Shown here: positions 35,679 through 44,164 of the stretch, in pieces
How positions within the stretch are numbered: position 1 is the stretch's first letter
How the letters are laid out: each line of letters starts with the position of its first letter
Assembly (NCBI RefSeq): GCF_040654855.1
Contig: NZ_JBFAIU010000004.1
Span: 1 to 64,000 of the forward strand
Length of the DNA: 64,000 nt
Source of the DNA: Asanoa sp040654855
GTDB taxonomy: Bacteria > Actinomycetota > Actinomycetes > Mycobacteriales > Micromonosporaceae
Direction: 5' to 3'
The notes under the pieces: model-generated
Told to the model about the DNA's origin: nothing
What the model saw: the letters and a program-made list of their open reading frames with translations, nothing else
Databases searched by the model: none
Program-made: the position numbers and the translations under genes

Positions 35679-36272
35679 TCAATCGCCCTTCGCAGCGGCC
35701 GGCGGTCCGGTCGGCCGATGGTCGTCGGAGCGGTAGGCCAGCAGTCGGCGCCTGCGCAGTAGGAGAAGGCCGGCGGCGGTCAACGTGCCGACCGCGGCAC
35801 CGATCAGCAGCAGCCGGGCGATGAGCTCGTCGCCGATGATCGCGGCTGCGACGAAAGCGATCCCGGCCACGACCTGGGACGCCGCGGTGGCCGCGAGCCG
35901 CCGGACCGTCCCGTGCACCCGCATGTCGTTCACCAGTTCGTCGATCCGCGGATCGTCGCTCGAACCGGCCCGGATCGCACGCTCCACCGCTTTGCGCGTC
36001 GCGGAGTCGGCACCCTCGACCAACGGGACATGAGCGCGGCGCCGCACCCGGACGAACAACGGCGTCAACAACGCGGCGAAGACCACGAACGGCAGGAGAG
36101 CAACAACCACGTTCCAGGGCGGGGCCAGCTCGCCCACGCCGCCGCGTGCCGCGAACAGAGCGGCCAACCCGCCGAAGAAGAGCAGCAGGACCAGCGCGAC
36201 CCAGCCACCCGACGCCGTAGTGCGGTCCGCGTTGGATCGCAGTTGGTCGCGCTCCTCCGCCGTCAGGCCCAT
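35679..36272 (-). CDS. Four-helix membrane protein of unknown function
   Basis: A 197-residue protein with two pairs of hydrophobic helices: about 24-42 and 54-73, then 131-150 and 153-171. A charged cytosolic segment separates the pairs, and an RRRRR cluster follows the last helix. The gene starts 30 bp after the galT stop, so it may be the third gene of the galE-galT unit. I do not recognise the family. Confidence 0.65.
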   Translation of the reverse strand: MGLTAEERDQLRSNADRTTASGGWVALVLLLFFGGLAALFAARGGVGELAPPWNVVVALLPFVVFAALLTPLFVRVRRRAHVPLVEGADSATRKAVERAIRAGSSDDPRIDELVNDMRVHGTVRRLAATAASQVVAGIAFVAAAIIGDELIARLLLIGAAVGTLTAAGLLLLRRRRLLAYRSDDHRPTGPPAAAKGD

Positions 36273-36302
36273 GGCGGGCGAGGTACCCGCCCGCGCCGAA
36301 AA

Positions 36303-37316
36303 TCAATCGTTGTCGAGGTCCCGCAGCCGCTGCGCCGCGCTTTCCGGCGTGATGTCCCGCTGCGGCTGAGCCAGCAGCTCGAAACCGACCATGAACTTGC
36401 GGACCGTCGCGGACCGCAGCAGCGGCGGGTAGAAGTGCGCGTGCAGGTGGGCCTTCGGGTGCTCGCCGCCGTCGGTCGGGCGCTGGTGGAAGCCCATCGA
36501 GTACGGGAACGTGATGCCGAACAGCCGGTCGTACCGCCGGGTGACCTTGCCGAGGATGTCGGCCAGCCCGTCGCGGGTGGCGCCGTCGAGGTCGGTCAGC
36601 GACCCGTGGTGCCCGCGCGGCAGCACCATCGTCTCGAACGGCCACACCGCCCAGAACGGCACGAGCGAGACGAAGTGCTCGTTGGTGTCGACGATCCGTG
36701 AGCCGTCCTTCAGCTCGGCGGCCAGATAGTCACAGAGCAGGCAATCCCCGTCGTACGCCGCCTGCTGCGCGAGCTCCTTCGCCGGCTCGTTCGGGAGGCT
36801 CTCGGTTGCCCAGATCTGGCCGTGCGGGTGCGGGTTGCTGGCACCCATCATCGCGCCGCGGTTCTCGAAGACCTGGACGTGGTTGACCCAGTCGATGCTG
36901 CCCAGGCCGGCGGTCTGCTCGGCCCAGGTGTCGACCACGGTCCGCAGCGCCGGCCGGGACATGTCGCCGAGCGTCAGGTCATGGCGGGGCGAGAAGCAGA
37001 CCACCCGGCAGATGCCGCGCTCCGGGCGGGCGACGAGCAGGCCGTCGTCGACTCCGCCGCCCGACGCGTCAGGCAACAGGGCGGCGAAGTCGTTGTCGAA
37101 GACGTACGTGGAGTCGTACACCGGAGTCTTGACCCCGCCGGCCCGGGTGTTGCCGGGGCACAGGTAGCACGACGGGTCGTACTCAGGACGCTTCTCGGGT
37201 GTCGTCTCCTCGACCTGGCCCTGCCAGGGGCGGGCCGTGCGGTGCGGTGAGACCAGGACCCACTCGCCGGTCAGCCGGTTGAGCCGGCGATGCGGCGCGT
37301 CTGGAAGTAGGCCCAT
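36303..37316 (-). CDS. galT: Galactose-1-phosphate uridylyltransferase
   Basis: A 337-residue GalT of the Leloir pathway, exchanging UMP between UDP-glucose and galactose-1-phosphate. The active-site His-Pro-His lies in NPHPHGQIWA. Zinc ligands appear in CYLCPGN and the second half has HLHAHFYPP. ATG 37316 (MGLLPDAPHRRLN) is chosen; GGGGGACGC stands upstream and the long ORF upstream merely reads through galE in another frame. It overlaps galE by 46 bp, which implies coupled translation. Confidence 0.92.
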   Translation of the reverse strand: MGLLPDAPHRRLNRLTGEWVLVSPHRTARPWQGQVEETTPEKRPEYDPSCYLCPGNTRAGGVKTPVYDSTYVFDNDFAALLPDASGGGVDDGLLVARPERGICRVVCFSPRHDLTLGDMSRPALRTVVDTWAEQTAGLGSIDWVNHVQVFENRGAMMGASNPHPHGQIWATESLPNEPAKELAQQAAYDGDCLLCDYLAAELKDGSRIVDTNEHFVSLVPFWAVWPFETMVLPRGHHGSLTDLDGATRDGLADILGKVTRRYDRLFGITFPYSMGFHQRPTDGGEHPKAHLHAHFYPPLLRSATVRKFMVGFELLAQPQRDITPESAAQRLRDLDND

Positions 37317-38260
37317 GCGTCCCCCACGATCGATGCCAGGTCGGGCTTCGCGGCGACCCAGCCCAGCTCGGCGCGTGCGCGGACCGACGACGCGATGAGC
37401 GTAGCGGGGTCGCCGGCACGGCGCGGAGCGGGTGAGACCTTCACGTCCTGGCCCGTCACCTGGCGCACCATGTCGACGATCTGCAGGTTGGAGAAGCCCT
37501 TGCCGTTGCCGAGGTTGTAGATCTTGTGCCGACCTGGGTCGATCGCCTCCAGGGCGAGCAGGTGGGCGGCGGCGAGATCCTCGACGTGGATGTAGTCGCG
37601 CACGCACGTGCCGTCGCGGGTCGGGTAGTCGCCACCGAAGATCCGCAGGCTCGGTCGCAATCCGGCGGCGACCTCGAGGGCGGCGGGGATCAGGTGTGTC
37701 TCGGGCTCGTGACATTCGCCGAGCGGGATCGCGCCGTCGAGCGCCGCGCCCGCGACGTTGAAGTAGCGCAAGCTGGTCGCGCCTAGCTGGTGCGCCTTGA
37801 CCGCATGGGCGATGGCCATGTCGACGGCGAGCTTGGTCCAGCCGTACGGGTTGGTCGGCGCGACCGTCGCCTGCTCCGTGATCGGCAGCGTGCTCGGGTT
37901 GCCGTAGACGGCGGCGGTCGAGCTGAACACCAGCCGCTGCACGCCGGCCAGGCGCATCGCGTCGAGCAGGGCGAGCGAGCCCGCGACGTTGGTGTGCCAG
38001 TAGAGCTCCGGACGCTCGACCGACTCACCGGCGGCGATCTTGGCGGCGAAGTGCAGCACGCCGTCGAAACCGGCCGTCGGGGTGAGCACCTCGGCGACCT
38101 CGTGCAGGTCGCGCTTGTGCAGCATCACCTCGCCCGGCAGCGAGCCGACGTGCCCGGTCGACAGGTCGTCGATGACCTCGACCGTGTGGCCGGCGTCGAG
38201 CAACTGGTGCACGACGACGGACCCGATATATCCGGCTCCGCCGGTCACGAGCAACTTCAT
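37271..38260 (-). CDS. galE: UDP-glucose 4-epimerase
   Basis: A 329-residue short-chain dehydrogenase fold enzyme interconverting UDP-galactose and UDP-glucose. The NAD-binding GGAGYIGS is at the N-terminus. Catalysis uses Ser/Thr in SSTAAVYG and the YxxxK in NPYGWTK. RDYIHVEDLA and the NLGNGKGFS motif are characteristic of GalE. First gene of galE-galT. Confidence 0.93.
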   Translation of the reverse strand: MKLLVTGGAGYIGSVVVHQLLDAGHTVEVIDDLSTGHVGSLPGEVMLHKRDLHEVAEVLTPTAGFDGVLHFAAKIAAGESVERPELYWHTNVAGSLALLDAMRLAGVQRLVFSSTAAVYGNPSTLPITEQATVAPTNPYGWTKLAVDMAIAHAVKAHQLGATSLRYFNVAGAALDGAIPLGECHEPETHLIPAALEVAAGLRPSLRIFGGDYPTRDGTCVRDYIHVEDLAAAHLLALEAIDPGRHKIYNLGNGKGFSNLQIVDMVRQVTGQDVKVSPAPRRAGDPATLIASSVRARAELGWVAAKPDLASIVGDAWAYFQTRRIAGSTG

Positions 38261-38370
38261 GGGACGACCTTAGGGCCACCGGCACCCGGTGCGGCATCCG
38301 CGACGGGTAATCGGCAGAAATGTCGTCTCAATGCGAGAGGATCAAACGAATGGCGCTCGGAGGAACGCTC

Positions 38371-39153
38371 ATGCTCGACCAGAAAAAGGCCATCGTGTAC
38401 GGCGGCGGAGGCGCGATCGGCGGCGAGATCGCCCGCGTTTTGGCTGGTCAGGGCGCTAGTGTCCGGTTGGCCGGTCGATCTTTGCCAGCGCTCGAGGCAG
38501 TGGCCGCTGACATCGCCACGTTCGGCCGCCAGCGGGCGGCGACAGCTGTGCTGGATGTGCTGGACGAGGCACAGGTGAACGCGTACGCGGCTCGGATCGG
38601 CAACATCGACATCTGCGTGAATGCCGTCGGCCTCGACGGCGGTGCCCAGGGCCTTCCCTTGATCGAAATGAGCGCGGACGCGGTAGTCCAGCCGGTCGCC
38701 GACGCCACCCGGGCGGCATTCAACATCGCCAAAGCTGCGGCGGTGCACATGACCAACGGCGTGATCATCATGATCTCCGTCCCGATGGCCCGGGTGCCGG
38801 TCGCGACGACCGGGCCGTTCGGCAGCGCCTCGGCGGCGGTCGAGACCTTGGTCCGGCAACTGGGCGCGGAACTCGGCCCGCGTGGCACTCGCGTCGTCTG
38901 CCTGCGCCTGACCGGGATCCCGGAGACGGCAACGCGGCTGGGCTCCCTGACAGAACGCATGTGGCGCGATGCCGCGGCCCGGTTGGGCGTGCCGTTCGAG
39001 GAGGTGGTCGAGGCCGCTGGGGCCGGGAGCCCGCTCGGCCGTCCCCTCACGGTCGCGCGCGTGGCGGAACTGGCGGCGTTCGTGGCCTCGGACCACGCCA
39101 CGGCGCTGACGGGCACGGTCATCAACGCCACCGCCGGCGCGGTGGTCGACTAG
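38371..39153 (+). CDS. SDR-like protein with degenerate active site
   Basis: A 260-residue Rossmann protein of the short-chain dehydrogenase superfamily. The cofactor loop is GGGGAIGGEIA instead of TGxxxGIG. Where YxxxK is expected the sequence reads GPFGSASAAV, so Tyr is Phe and Lys is Ser. NAVGLDGG replaces the usual NNAG. It may bind NAD(P) without normal oxidoreductase chemistry. ATG 38371 is set by GGAGG at good spacing. It stands alone, facing a second SDR gene across a tandem repeat array. Confidence 0.75.
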   Translation: MLDQKKAIVYGGGGAIGGEIARVLAGQGASVRLAGRSLPALEAVAADIATFGRQRAATAVLDVLDEAQVNAYAARIGNIDICVNAVGLDGGAQGLPLIEMSADAVVQPVADATRAAFNIAKAAAVHMTNGVIIMISVPMARVPVATTGPFGSASAAVETLVRQLGAELGPRGTRVVCLRLTGIPETATRLGSLTERMWRDAAARLGVPFEEVVEAAGAGSPLGRPLTVARVAELAAFVASDHATALTGTVINATAGAVVD

Positions 39154-39785
39154 ACCACCTCTTCGAACGCGGAGACCGCGACGGCGCTCTCGTCTGTTCG
39201 CACCAGGTCGATGCTGGTGAACGGCTGCTCGGCTGTGGTGGCGCGCCGTCGTCCAACCCACCACCGGCCGCGGTGCCGCCAGCGCGATCTCGTGGCCGCG
39301 AAGGCGGCGCGCAGGTCGGGCAGGGCCGGGACCCGCGTGGGCCGCTGCCGCCCGGCGTGCAGGCCGCGCAGGGCCCGCACCCGCGTGGGCCGCTGCCGCC
39401 CGGCGTGCGGGCCGCGCAGGGCCGTGGCACCCGCACGGGCCGCTATCGCCCAGCGCGTGGGCCGCGCAGGGCCCGCACCCGCGTGGACCGCTGCCGCCCG
39501 GCGTGCGGGCCGCCCAGGGCCGTGGTACCCGCACGGGCCGCTATCGCCCAGCGCGTGGGCCGCGCAGGGCCGTGGCACCCGCACGGGCCGCTACCGCCCA
39601 GCGCGCGGGCCGCGCAGGGCCGTGGCACCCGCACGGGCCGCTATCGCCCGGCGTGCAGGCCGCGCAGGGCCGTGGCACCCGCACGGGCCGCTATCGCCCA
39701 GCGCGCAGCCCGCGCAGGGCCCGAATCCGCGTGGGCCGCTACCGCCCGGAGCGCCGGCCGCGCACGGCCGGCACCGCATGGTCGG
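39154..39785. repeat. GC-rich tandem repeat array, 48/50-bp period, about nine copies
   Basis: Fills the gap between two convergent SDR genes. The core GCCGCGCAGG recurs at 39363, 39411, 39461, 39509 (GCCGCCCAGG), 39559, 39609, 39659 and 39709, with an outlying partial unit at 39757 and an earlier one near 39315. Spacing is 48 or 50 bp: short units contain GCCCGCAC, long ones GCCGTGGCAC. Each unit can fold (GGCCGTG with CACGGGCC; CGCT with AGCG). Mixed periods break any single conserved frame. On the minus strand one frame stays open from 39584 to a TAG at 39150, and its last 50 codons outside the array have normal third-position bias; a degraded gene is possible. Confidence 0.8.
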
Positions 39786-40526
39786 CTACCGCCCGGGTAG
39801 AGCGCCGCCGTTGACCTGGATGATCTGCGCGGTGACATGGCGAGCGTCCGGCGAGGTCAGCCAGCGGATCGTCGCGGTGACGTCGTCCGTGTGGCCGGCG
39901 CGCTTGTTGAGCGCCTGGCCGACGAGCAGTTCGTGCCGCTCTTCCGTCATCGTCCCGCCGAAGAACTCGGTCTCCGTCGTGTAGCCCGGTGCCACCACGT
40001 TGACGGTGATGCCCCGCGGGCCGAGCGCCGCGGCCAGGTCGATCGCGTAGGGGTGCAGCGCCGCCTTGCTGCCGCCGTAGGAGCCGGAGCCCGAGCCGCG
40101 GAAGGCCGCGATCGAGCTGATCAGAATGACGCGGGCGTCCGCGGCGAGCAGGTCGCGGAGGGCCTCGGTCAGGTGCACGGCGGTCAGCACGTTGCTGCGT
40201 AGGTTGCCCAGCCAGGCCGCCGACGCCCGCGCGACGGGGCTCGCGACGGGGTCCGGCAGGGCGAGCGCCGCGTTCCCGCCGGCGTTGTTGACCAGCACGT
40301 CGACGCGGCCGTATCGCTCAGCTATCTCAGCCGCCACCCCCTCGGCGCCGGCGACCTCGCCGATGTCGGCGACGATCGCGTGCGCACCGATCTCCGCCGC
40401 CGTCGTGGCCAGCACATCGGCCCGCCGGCCGACGATGACCACCGAGTCGCCGTCTTTCGCACAGGACGCGGCCACCGCTCGACCGATTCCCGTGCCCCCA
40501 CCGCTGACTACCACCACCCGTGACAT
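39786..40526 (-). CDS. Short-chain dehydrogenase/reductase
   Basis: A 246-residue classical SDR. NAD(P) loop SGGGTGIGRAVA, NNAGG, catalytic Ser in ISSIAAFRG and YGGSK (Tyr/Lys) are all intact. It resembles 3-oxoacyl-ACP reductase/glucose dehydrogenase-like enzymes; the substrate is unknown. ATG 40526 is used because the longer ORF lacks homology and crosses the promoter region. Confidence 0.85.
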   Translation of the reverse strand: MSRVVVVSGGGTGIGRAVAASCAKDGDSVVIVGRRADVLATTAAEIGAHAIVADIGEVAGAEGVAAEIAERYGRVDVLVNNAGGNAALALPDPVASPVARASAAWLGNLRSNVLTAVHLTEALRDLLAADARVILISSIAAFRGSGSGSYGGSKAALHPYAIDLAAALGPRGITVNVVAPGYTTETEFFGGTMTEERHELLVGQALNKRAGHTDDVTATIRWLTSPDARHVTAQIIQVNGGALPGR

Positions 40527-40577
40527 GCCGCTGAGCCTAGCGAGGCGGGTGCGGTGTGTCGCTGACGAGAAAGGGCC

Positions 40578-40586
40578 TGTGGATAA
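40578..40586 (+). repeat. Single DnaA-box-like site
   Basis: TGTGGATAA in the context CCTGTGGATAAC, the same 12 bases as at both sites near 28600. It lies in the 274-bp gap upstream of the ArsR gene, which otherwise holds no gene. Confidence 0.4.
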
Positions 40587-40756
40587 CCGCGTTTCTGTCG
40601 TACCCGCACGCCACGATTGCTCGCATGAGTTCAACGAAGCAGGTCGATCCACAAAGGACGAGCGCCGTCCGACGCGAGGGCCCTACCCGGCGCCTGAGCC
40701 ACACATCCGCAAGGCCTCCGCCCGTGGCGTCCCTGGGACATGGCTTTGAGGTGCTA

Positions 40757-40793
40757 ATATGCCTTGACAGGCATATGCCTCAAGGGCCATATT
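40757..40793 (+). promoter_or_regulatory. Promoter and operator of a leaderless ArsR gene
   Basis: TTGACA (40764-40769) and CATATT (40788-40793) are 18 bp apart and would start transcription about 40800, at the GTG of the gene. Palindromes ATATGCCT-TGAC-AGGCATAT (40757-40776) and AGGCATATGCCT (40769-40780) overlap the -35 box, as expected of an autorepressor site. Confidence 0.7.
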
Positions 40794-40800
40794 GGGGTAC

Positions 40801-41112
40801 GTGCCTGTTGACGCCTTCGCGGTGCTCGCCGAGCCGGCCCGCCGCCGCATCCTCGACGAGCTGAGGGTCGCCGACCGCAGCGTCGGCGAGCTGGTCGCCG
40901 CCCTGACGATCAGCCAGCCAACGGTGTCCAAGCACCTCAAGGTGCTGCGCGACGCGGGTTTCGTCTCGTCCCGCACCGCGGCGCAACAGCGCATCTACCA
41001 CGTCGAGCCGACCCAGTTCGCGGCGCTCGACGAGTGGCTGGCGCCCTACCGTCGACTGTGGACAGCACATCTCGACAAGCTGGCGCGCCATCTCGACACG
41101 ATGGAGCAGTGA
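40801..41112 (+). CDS. ArsR family regulator, probably leaderless
   Basis: A 103-residue winged-helix repressor: LAEPARRRILDELRVADRSV, then the recognition helix ISQPTVSKHLKVLRDAGFVS. No metal-binding cysteine motif is present, so it belongs to the non-metal subgroup often paired with AHSA1 proteins, as here. GTG 40801 coincides with the predicted transcription start. The stop shares a base with the next ATG (TGATG). Confidence 0.85.
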   Translation: MPVDAFAVLAEPARRRILDELRVADRSVGELVAALTISQPTVSKHLKVLRDAGFVSSRTAAQQRIYHVEPTQFAALDEWLAPYRRLWTAHLDKLARHLDTMEQ

Positions 41113-41654
41113 TGGAAACCTACGAACCCAGCACGCTGGCAGACGCGCGCGCGGAACAGGCGACCGACGGCCGCTGGACGCTCGTGTTCATCCGCGACTT
41201 CCCACACCCACCGGCCCGCGTGTGGCGAGCACTGACGAAACCAGCCGACCTCACGGAGTGGGCGCCGTACACGGCCGACCGCGACCTGGACACCCTCGGC
41301 CCGGCCACGTTGACGATGATCGACGGCGACGAGCACGTCGACATCGCCGTCGAGGTGACGCAAGCAGATCCGGAACACACGCTGGCCTACAGCTGGGGCA
41401 CGGACCTACTCCGCTGGGACCTGGCGCCCACGGCGTCCGGCACCCGCCTCACCCTCCGCCACACGGTCGCCGACGCTTCGTGGGTCCCCCAGGTAGCGGC
41501 GGGTTGGCACATCTGCCTGGACGTCGCCGACCGCCTCCTAGAGGGCAACCCGATCGCCCCGATCCGCGGCAACAAGGCCCGCGCCCACGGCTGGGACTCC
41601 CTACGCGACGCCTACGCCACAAAGCTCGACATCCCAACGGACGAAGCCAACTAA
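41112..41654 (+). CDS. SRPBCC/AHSA1 domain protein
   Basis: A 180-residue START-like fold protein: FIRDFPHPPARVWRALTKPADLTEW is the usual N-terminal AHSA1 signature (shown here only in part). It is translationally linked to the ArsR gene, a very common pairing in actinobacteria. Ligand unknown; these proteins bind small hydrophobic molecules. Confidence 0.82.
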   Translation: METYEPSTLADARAEQATDGRWTLVFIRDFPHPPARVWRALTKPADLTEWAPYTADRDLDTLGPATLTMIDGDEHVDIAVEVTQADPEHTLAYSWGTDLLRWDLAPTASGTRLTLRHTVADASWVPQVAAGWHICLDVADRLLEGNPIAPIRGNKARAHGWDSLRDAYATKLDIPTDEAN

Positions 41655-42119
41655 CGCCCCCGCAACCACGAACCAACCCGACGTGCCACGAATGTCCGAC
41701 CGCGTCTCCGCACTGACGCTTGCTGCTGGTGACTGCGGAGCGGGCGTGCCGCGGTGGCGCGGGCGGGTAGCGCTTGTGGGTGGTCCGCTGCCTGCTGCCG
41801 GTGCCGGCGCCTGCCGGTCTTGCCGTGGGGCCCGCCAGTGGGTGAGGTTCGCGAGTGGGCGAGACGGTTGGTGGTTTGCTGGCGGCGCCCGCCGCCACGG
41901 CGAGCAGGCCGATGCGCGCGGGCGCGTGCGCTGCGCCGCAGGACGCGGCCGGCGGCCGGCGTGAGCGGGCTGCGGCCCAGCTGCGCATCGACGGCGCGCC
42001 GACGATGGCGGCCCGCCGCCGCCTGGCGCGGGCACCGTCGTGGTTGGTTGCGTCCTGCTGCAGGTGTCGGCTAGTGGGCGCGGATCAGAGGCTTTGTTGC
42101 GCGGCTCGCCGGTTGGTGG
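41655..42119. other. Gene-poor stretch without convincing coding
   Basis: About 465 bp of GC-rich sequence with several open frames but none with credible protein composition or a ribosome site. GGTTGGTGG-T-TTGCTGG-like wording appears twice (near 41868 and 42111), hinting at internal duplication. The part up to 42327 contains a broken small gene. Confidence 0.4.
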
Positions 42120-42327
42120 CTTGCTGGTGGCAGGGCAGTAGGCGTTGGGTGTCGGGGAGTTTGCAGCGGCGCGGGGGGCTACCCAGCGGGACCAGATGGC
42201 GACCGCTACCGCTACGAACGCGCCGGCCAGGAACGGGTGTGCCCAGGTTGGTGCCGGGCAGGCTCCAGCCGCCGTAGCCGATCGCCGTCAGGGTGGCCAG
42301 TGAGCGGAGGAGAGTGATCGCTTTCAT
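42120..42327 (-). pseudogene. Frameshifted small membrane protein gene (DUF2568/YrdB-like)
   Basis: From ATG 42327 the first 27 codons read MKAITLLRSLATLTAIGYGG and on to WSLPGTN. The frame then drifts into Pro/Arg-rich nonsense. Skipping one base just before 42245 gives WAHPFLAGAFVAVAVAIWSR and WVAPRAAA, a second membrane helix of the kind seen in DUF2568 proteins. The corrected frame has no stop before the low-complexity region, so the 3' end is also unclear. Either a real one-base insertion with decay, or a sequencing error. Confidence 0.5.
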
Positions 42328-42351
42328 GGCCGGTCGACCATACTGGTCGCG

Positions 42352-42897
42352 ATGACTGCCGCACAGCTTGTGGATCTTGTTCAGGGCCTGGTCACGGGGG
42401 ATGACATCGAAGCCGGGCATCGGGCCGACACCCTTGCCTGGTTGGCGGGTACCGACGATGTGTACCGGCGGGTCAAGCCGGATACGCCGCCTCGGCATCT
42501 GGTGTCCTACGTCGTGCCCGTCGACCGCGCCGACGGGAGTGTGCTGCTCGTCGACCATGTCAACGCCGGGCTCTGGCTTCCGCCCGGTGGGCATGTCGAG
42601 CCAGGGGAGGATCCGGCCGAGACCGCCCGGCGCGAGGCGTTCGAGGAGCTTGGGCTCCAGGTCACCGTGCGCGATCCGATCTTCATCACCGTCACCGACA
42701 CCGTCGGGATGGATCGGGGGCACACCGACGTGAGCCTCTGGTATCCGGTCGTCGCCGACCGCAGCGCGCCGCTGAGCACTGACGAGCGTGAGTTCTCCGC
42801 GGTGCGGTGGTGGTCGGACCGGGAGATCCGAGAGACGGATCCGGGCAGGTTCGACCCGCACTTCCTGCGGTTCCTGCGCAAGCTCCGTCAGAGGTAG
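42352..42897 (+). CDS. Nudix hydrolase
   Basis: A 181-residue protein. The complete Nudix box runs from GGHVEPGEDPAETARREAFE to ELGL, giving the metal-binding REFEEL-type helix (REAFEEL). Substrate not predictable; probably a nucleoside diphosphate derivative. The end overlaps the convergent AAA ATPase gene by 10 bp. The start at ATG 42352 lacks a good ribosome site. Confidence 0.85.
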   Translation: MTAAQLVDLVQGLVTGDDIEAGHRADTLAWLAGTDDVYRRVKPDTPPRHLVSYVVPVDRADGSVLLVDHVNAGLWLPPGGHVEPGEDPAETARREAFEELGLQVTVRDPIFITVTDTVGMDRGHTDVSLWYPVVADRSAPLSTDEREFSAVRWWSDREIRETDPGRFDPHFLRFLRKLRQR

Positions 42898-43997
42898 AAG
42901 CCGCTCGACGCCGGCGTCACCGGCGTCGTCACCGACGGCTTGCCGTCGCGCAGGGCGAGCAGTTCGGCGAGCGTCGCACCGTACGCGCCGACGCCGATCG
43001 AGCTGCCCAGCCACTCCGTGGCCTGCTCGTACGGCAGCGGACCGACCTCGATCTGGGCCATGCACCGGCCCGGCCGCAGCACCGCGGGGTGCAGCCGGCC
43101 GATCTTCTCGTTGGTGGTCACCGCGACGATCACGTTGCCGCCCTGGCCCAGCAGGCCGTCGGTCAGGTTGAGCAGCCGGGACAGCTGCTGCGTGTTGGTG
43201 GTCAGGCCGTCGGCGCGGATCAGGTCGTCGCTGTCCTCGAGGAGCAGGAGCCGCCACTTGCGGCTGTCGGCCGGGCCGCCCGCCGCGACCTTGGCCAGGT
43301 AGGCCGGGTCCGTGAACAGCTGCTGCGGGTCGATCACGAGGTCCACCTGGCACCAGTCGCGCCAGGCGCGGGCCAGCGCCCGCAGCGCGGTGGTCTTACC
43401 GGTGCCCGGGCTGCCGTGCATGATCAGCAAGCGGCCGTTGACGGTCGCGGGGGTGAGCTCGGAAAGCCGGTCGATCGCCTCGCCGGCCGACTTCTCGTAG
43501 TTGTCGCGGATGGCGGTCCACTCGTCGCAGGCCACGTTGCGGGCGGTACGGGTCGGGCCCATCTGCGACTGGTGCCAGAAGCCGATCTCGACCTCGCCGG
43601 TGTCGACCACGGCGGTCTCGGTGGCGCCGGACGTGCACTCGGCGAGCACCGACTCGGCCAGCTCCTCGCTCACGGCGGTGACGGTGATCGACGCGCCGCC
43701 GGTACGCCAGCGGACCGCGCGGACCGTCCAGCCCTCGCCGATCGCCAGCCGCGCGTCGCGGCCCTCGTCGACCGCGACCCGGGCGAGCTTGGCGCCGGGC
43801 GGGAGGAGGGAGGCCTCCGTGCGTACCCGGTCCAGGCGCTTCGTCCGCGCCCACGGCTGCTCGCCGGAGACGAAGCTGGACAGCGCGAGAGCGTCGACGA
43901 CGTCGGACGGCACGTCCATGTCGTCGAAGTGCAGGATGCGACCCAGGGGACCGGTGTGGTCGCTACCGTCGGCGCCGGGCATTCGGCCATCGAGCAT
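42888..43997 (-). CDS. AAA ATPase with DUF5925-like N-terminal domain
   Basis: A 369-residue protein. The N-terminal half (about 1-165) resembles the actinobacterial DUF5925 region. The C-terminal half is an AAA ATPase with Walker A GSPGTGKTTA, Walker B RLLLLEDSDDL, sensor TTNEK and arginine finger region LHPAVLRPGRC. Function unknown. ATG 43997 (MLDGRMPG) is likely; ATG 43982 (MPGADG) is an alternative. Confidence 0.8.
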   Translation of the reverse strand: MLDGRMPGADGSDHTGPLGRILHFDDMDVPSDVVDALALSSFVSGEQPWARTKRLDRVRTEASLLPPGAKLARVAVDEGRDARLAIGEGWTVRAVRWRTGGASITVTAVSEELAESVLAECTSGATETAVVDTGEVEIGFWHQSQMGPTRTARNVACDEWTAIRDNYEKSAGEAIDRLSELTPATVNGRLLIMHGSPGTGKTTALRALARAWRDWCQVDLVIDPQQLFTDPAYLAKVAAGGPADSRKWRLLLLEDSDDLIRADGLTTNTQQLSRLLNLTDGLLGQGGNVIVAVTTNEKIGRLHPAVLRPGRCMAQIEVGPLPYEQATEWLGSSIGVGAYGATLAELLALRDGKPSVTTPVTPASSGFYL

Positions 43998-44164
43998 GCA
44001 CCGATAGTGACTACTCTCGGCAACGATCGTCCACCCGGTATGCACGGTGTGTGGCGTTTGTCGCGCCTACCCAGGCCCAGAGACCGACGCCATGGTCACT
44101 ATGGGTAGTCGTCCCAGCGCGGACCGCGCTCGATCGGCGTTCCCAATGACGGTCGCCCAGCGAG

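Noticed and set aside
39300..39790. CRISPR array
   Set aside because: Whole units are near-identical with no unique spacers and no cas genes are present.
41683..41964. 93-codon open frame after the AHSA1 gene
   Set aside because: Low-complexity Gly/Ala/Arg composition, no ribosome site, and internal repeats; not supported as a gene.
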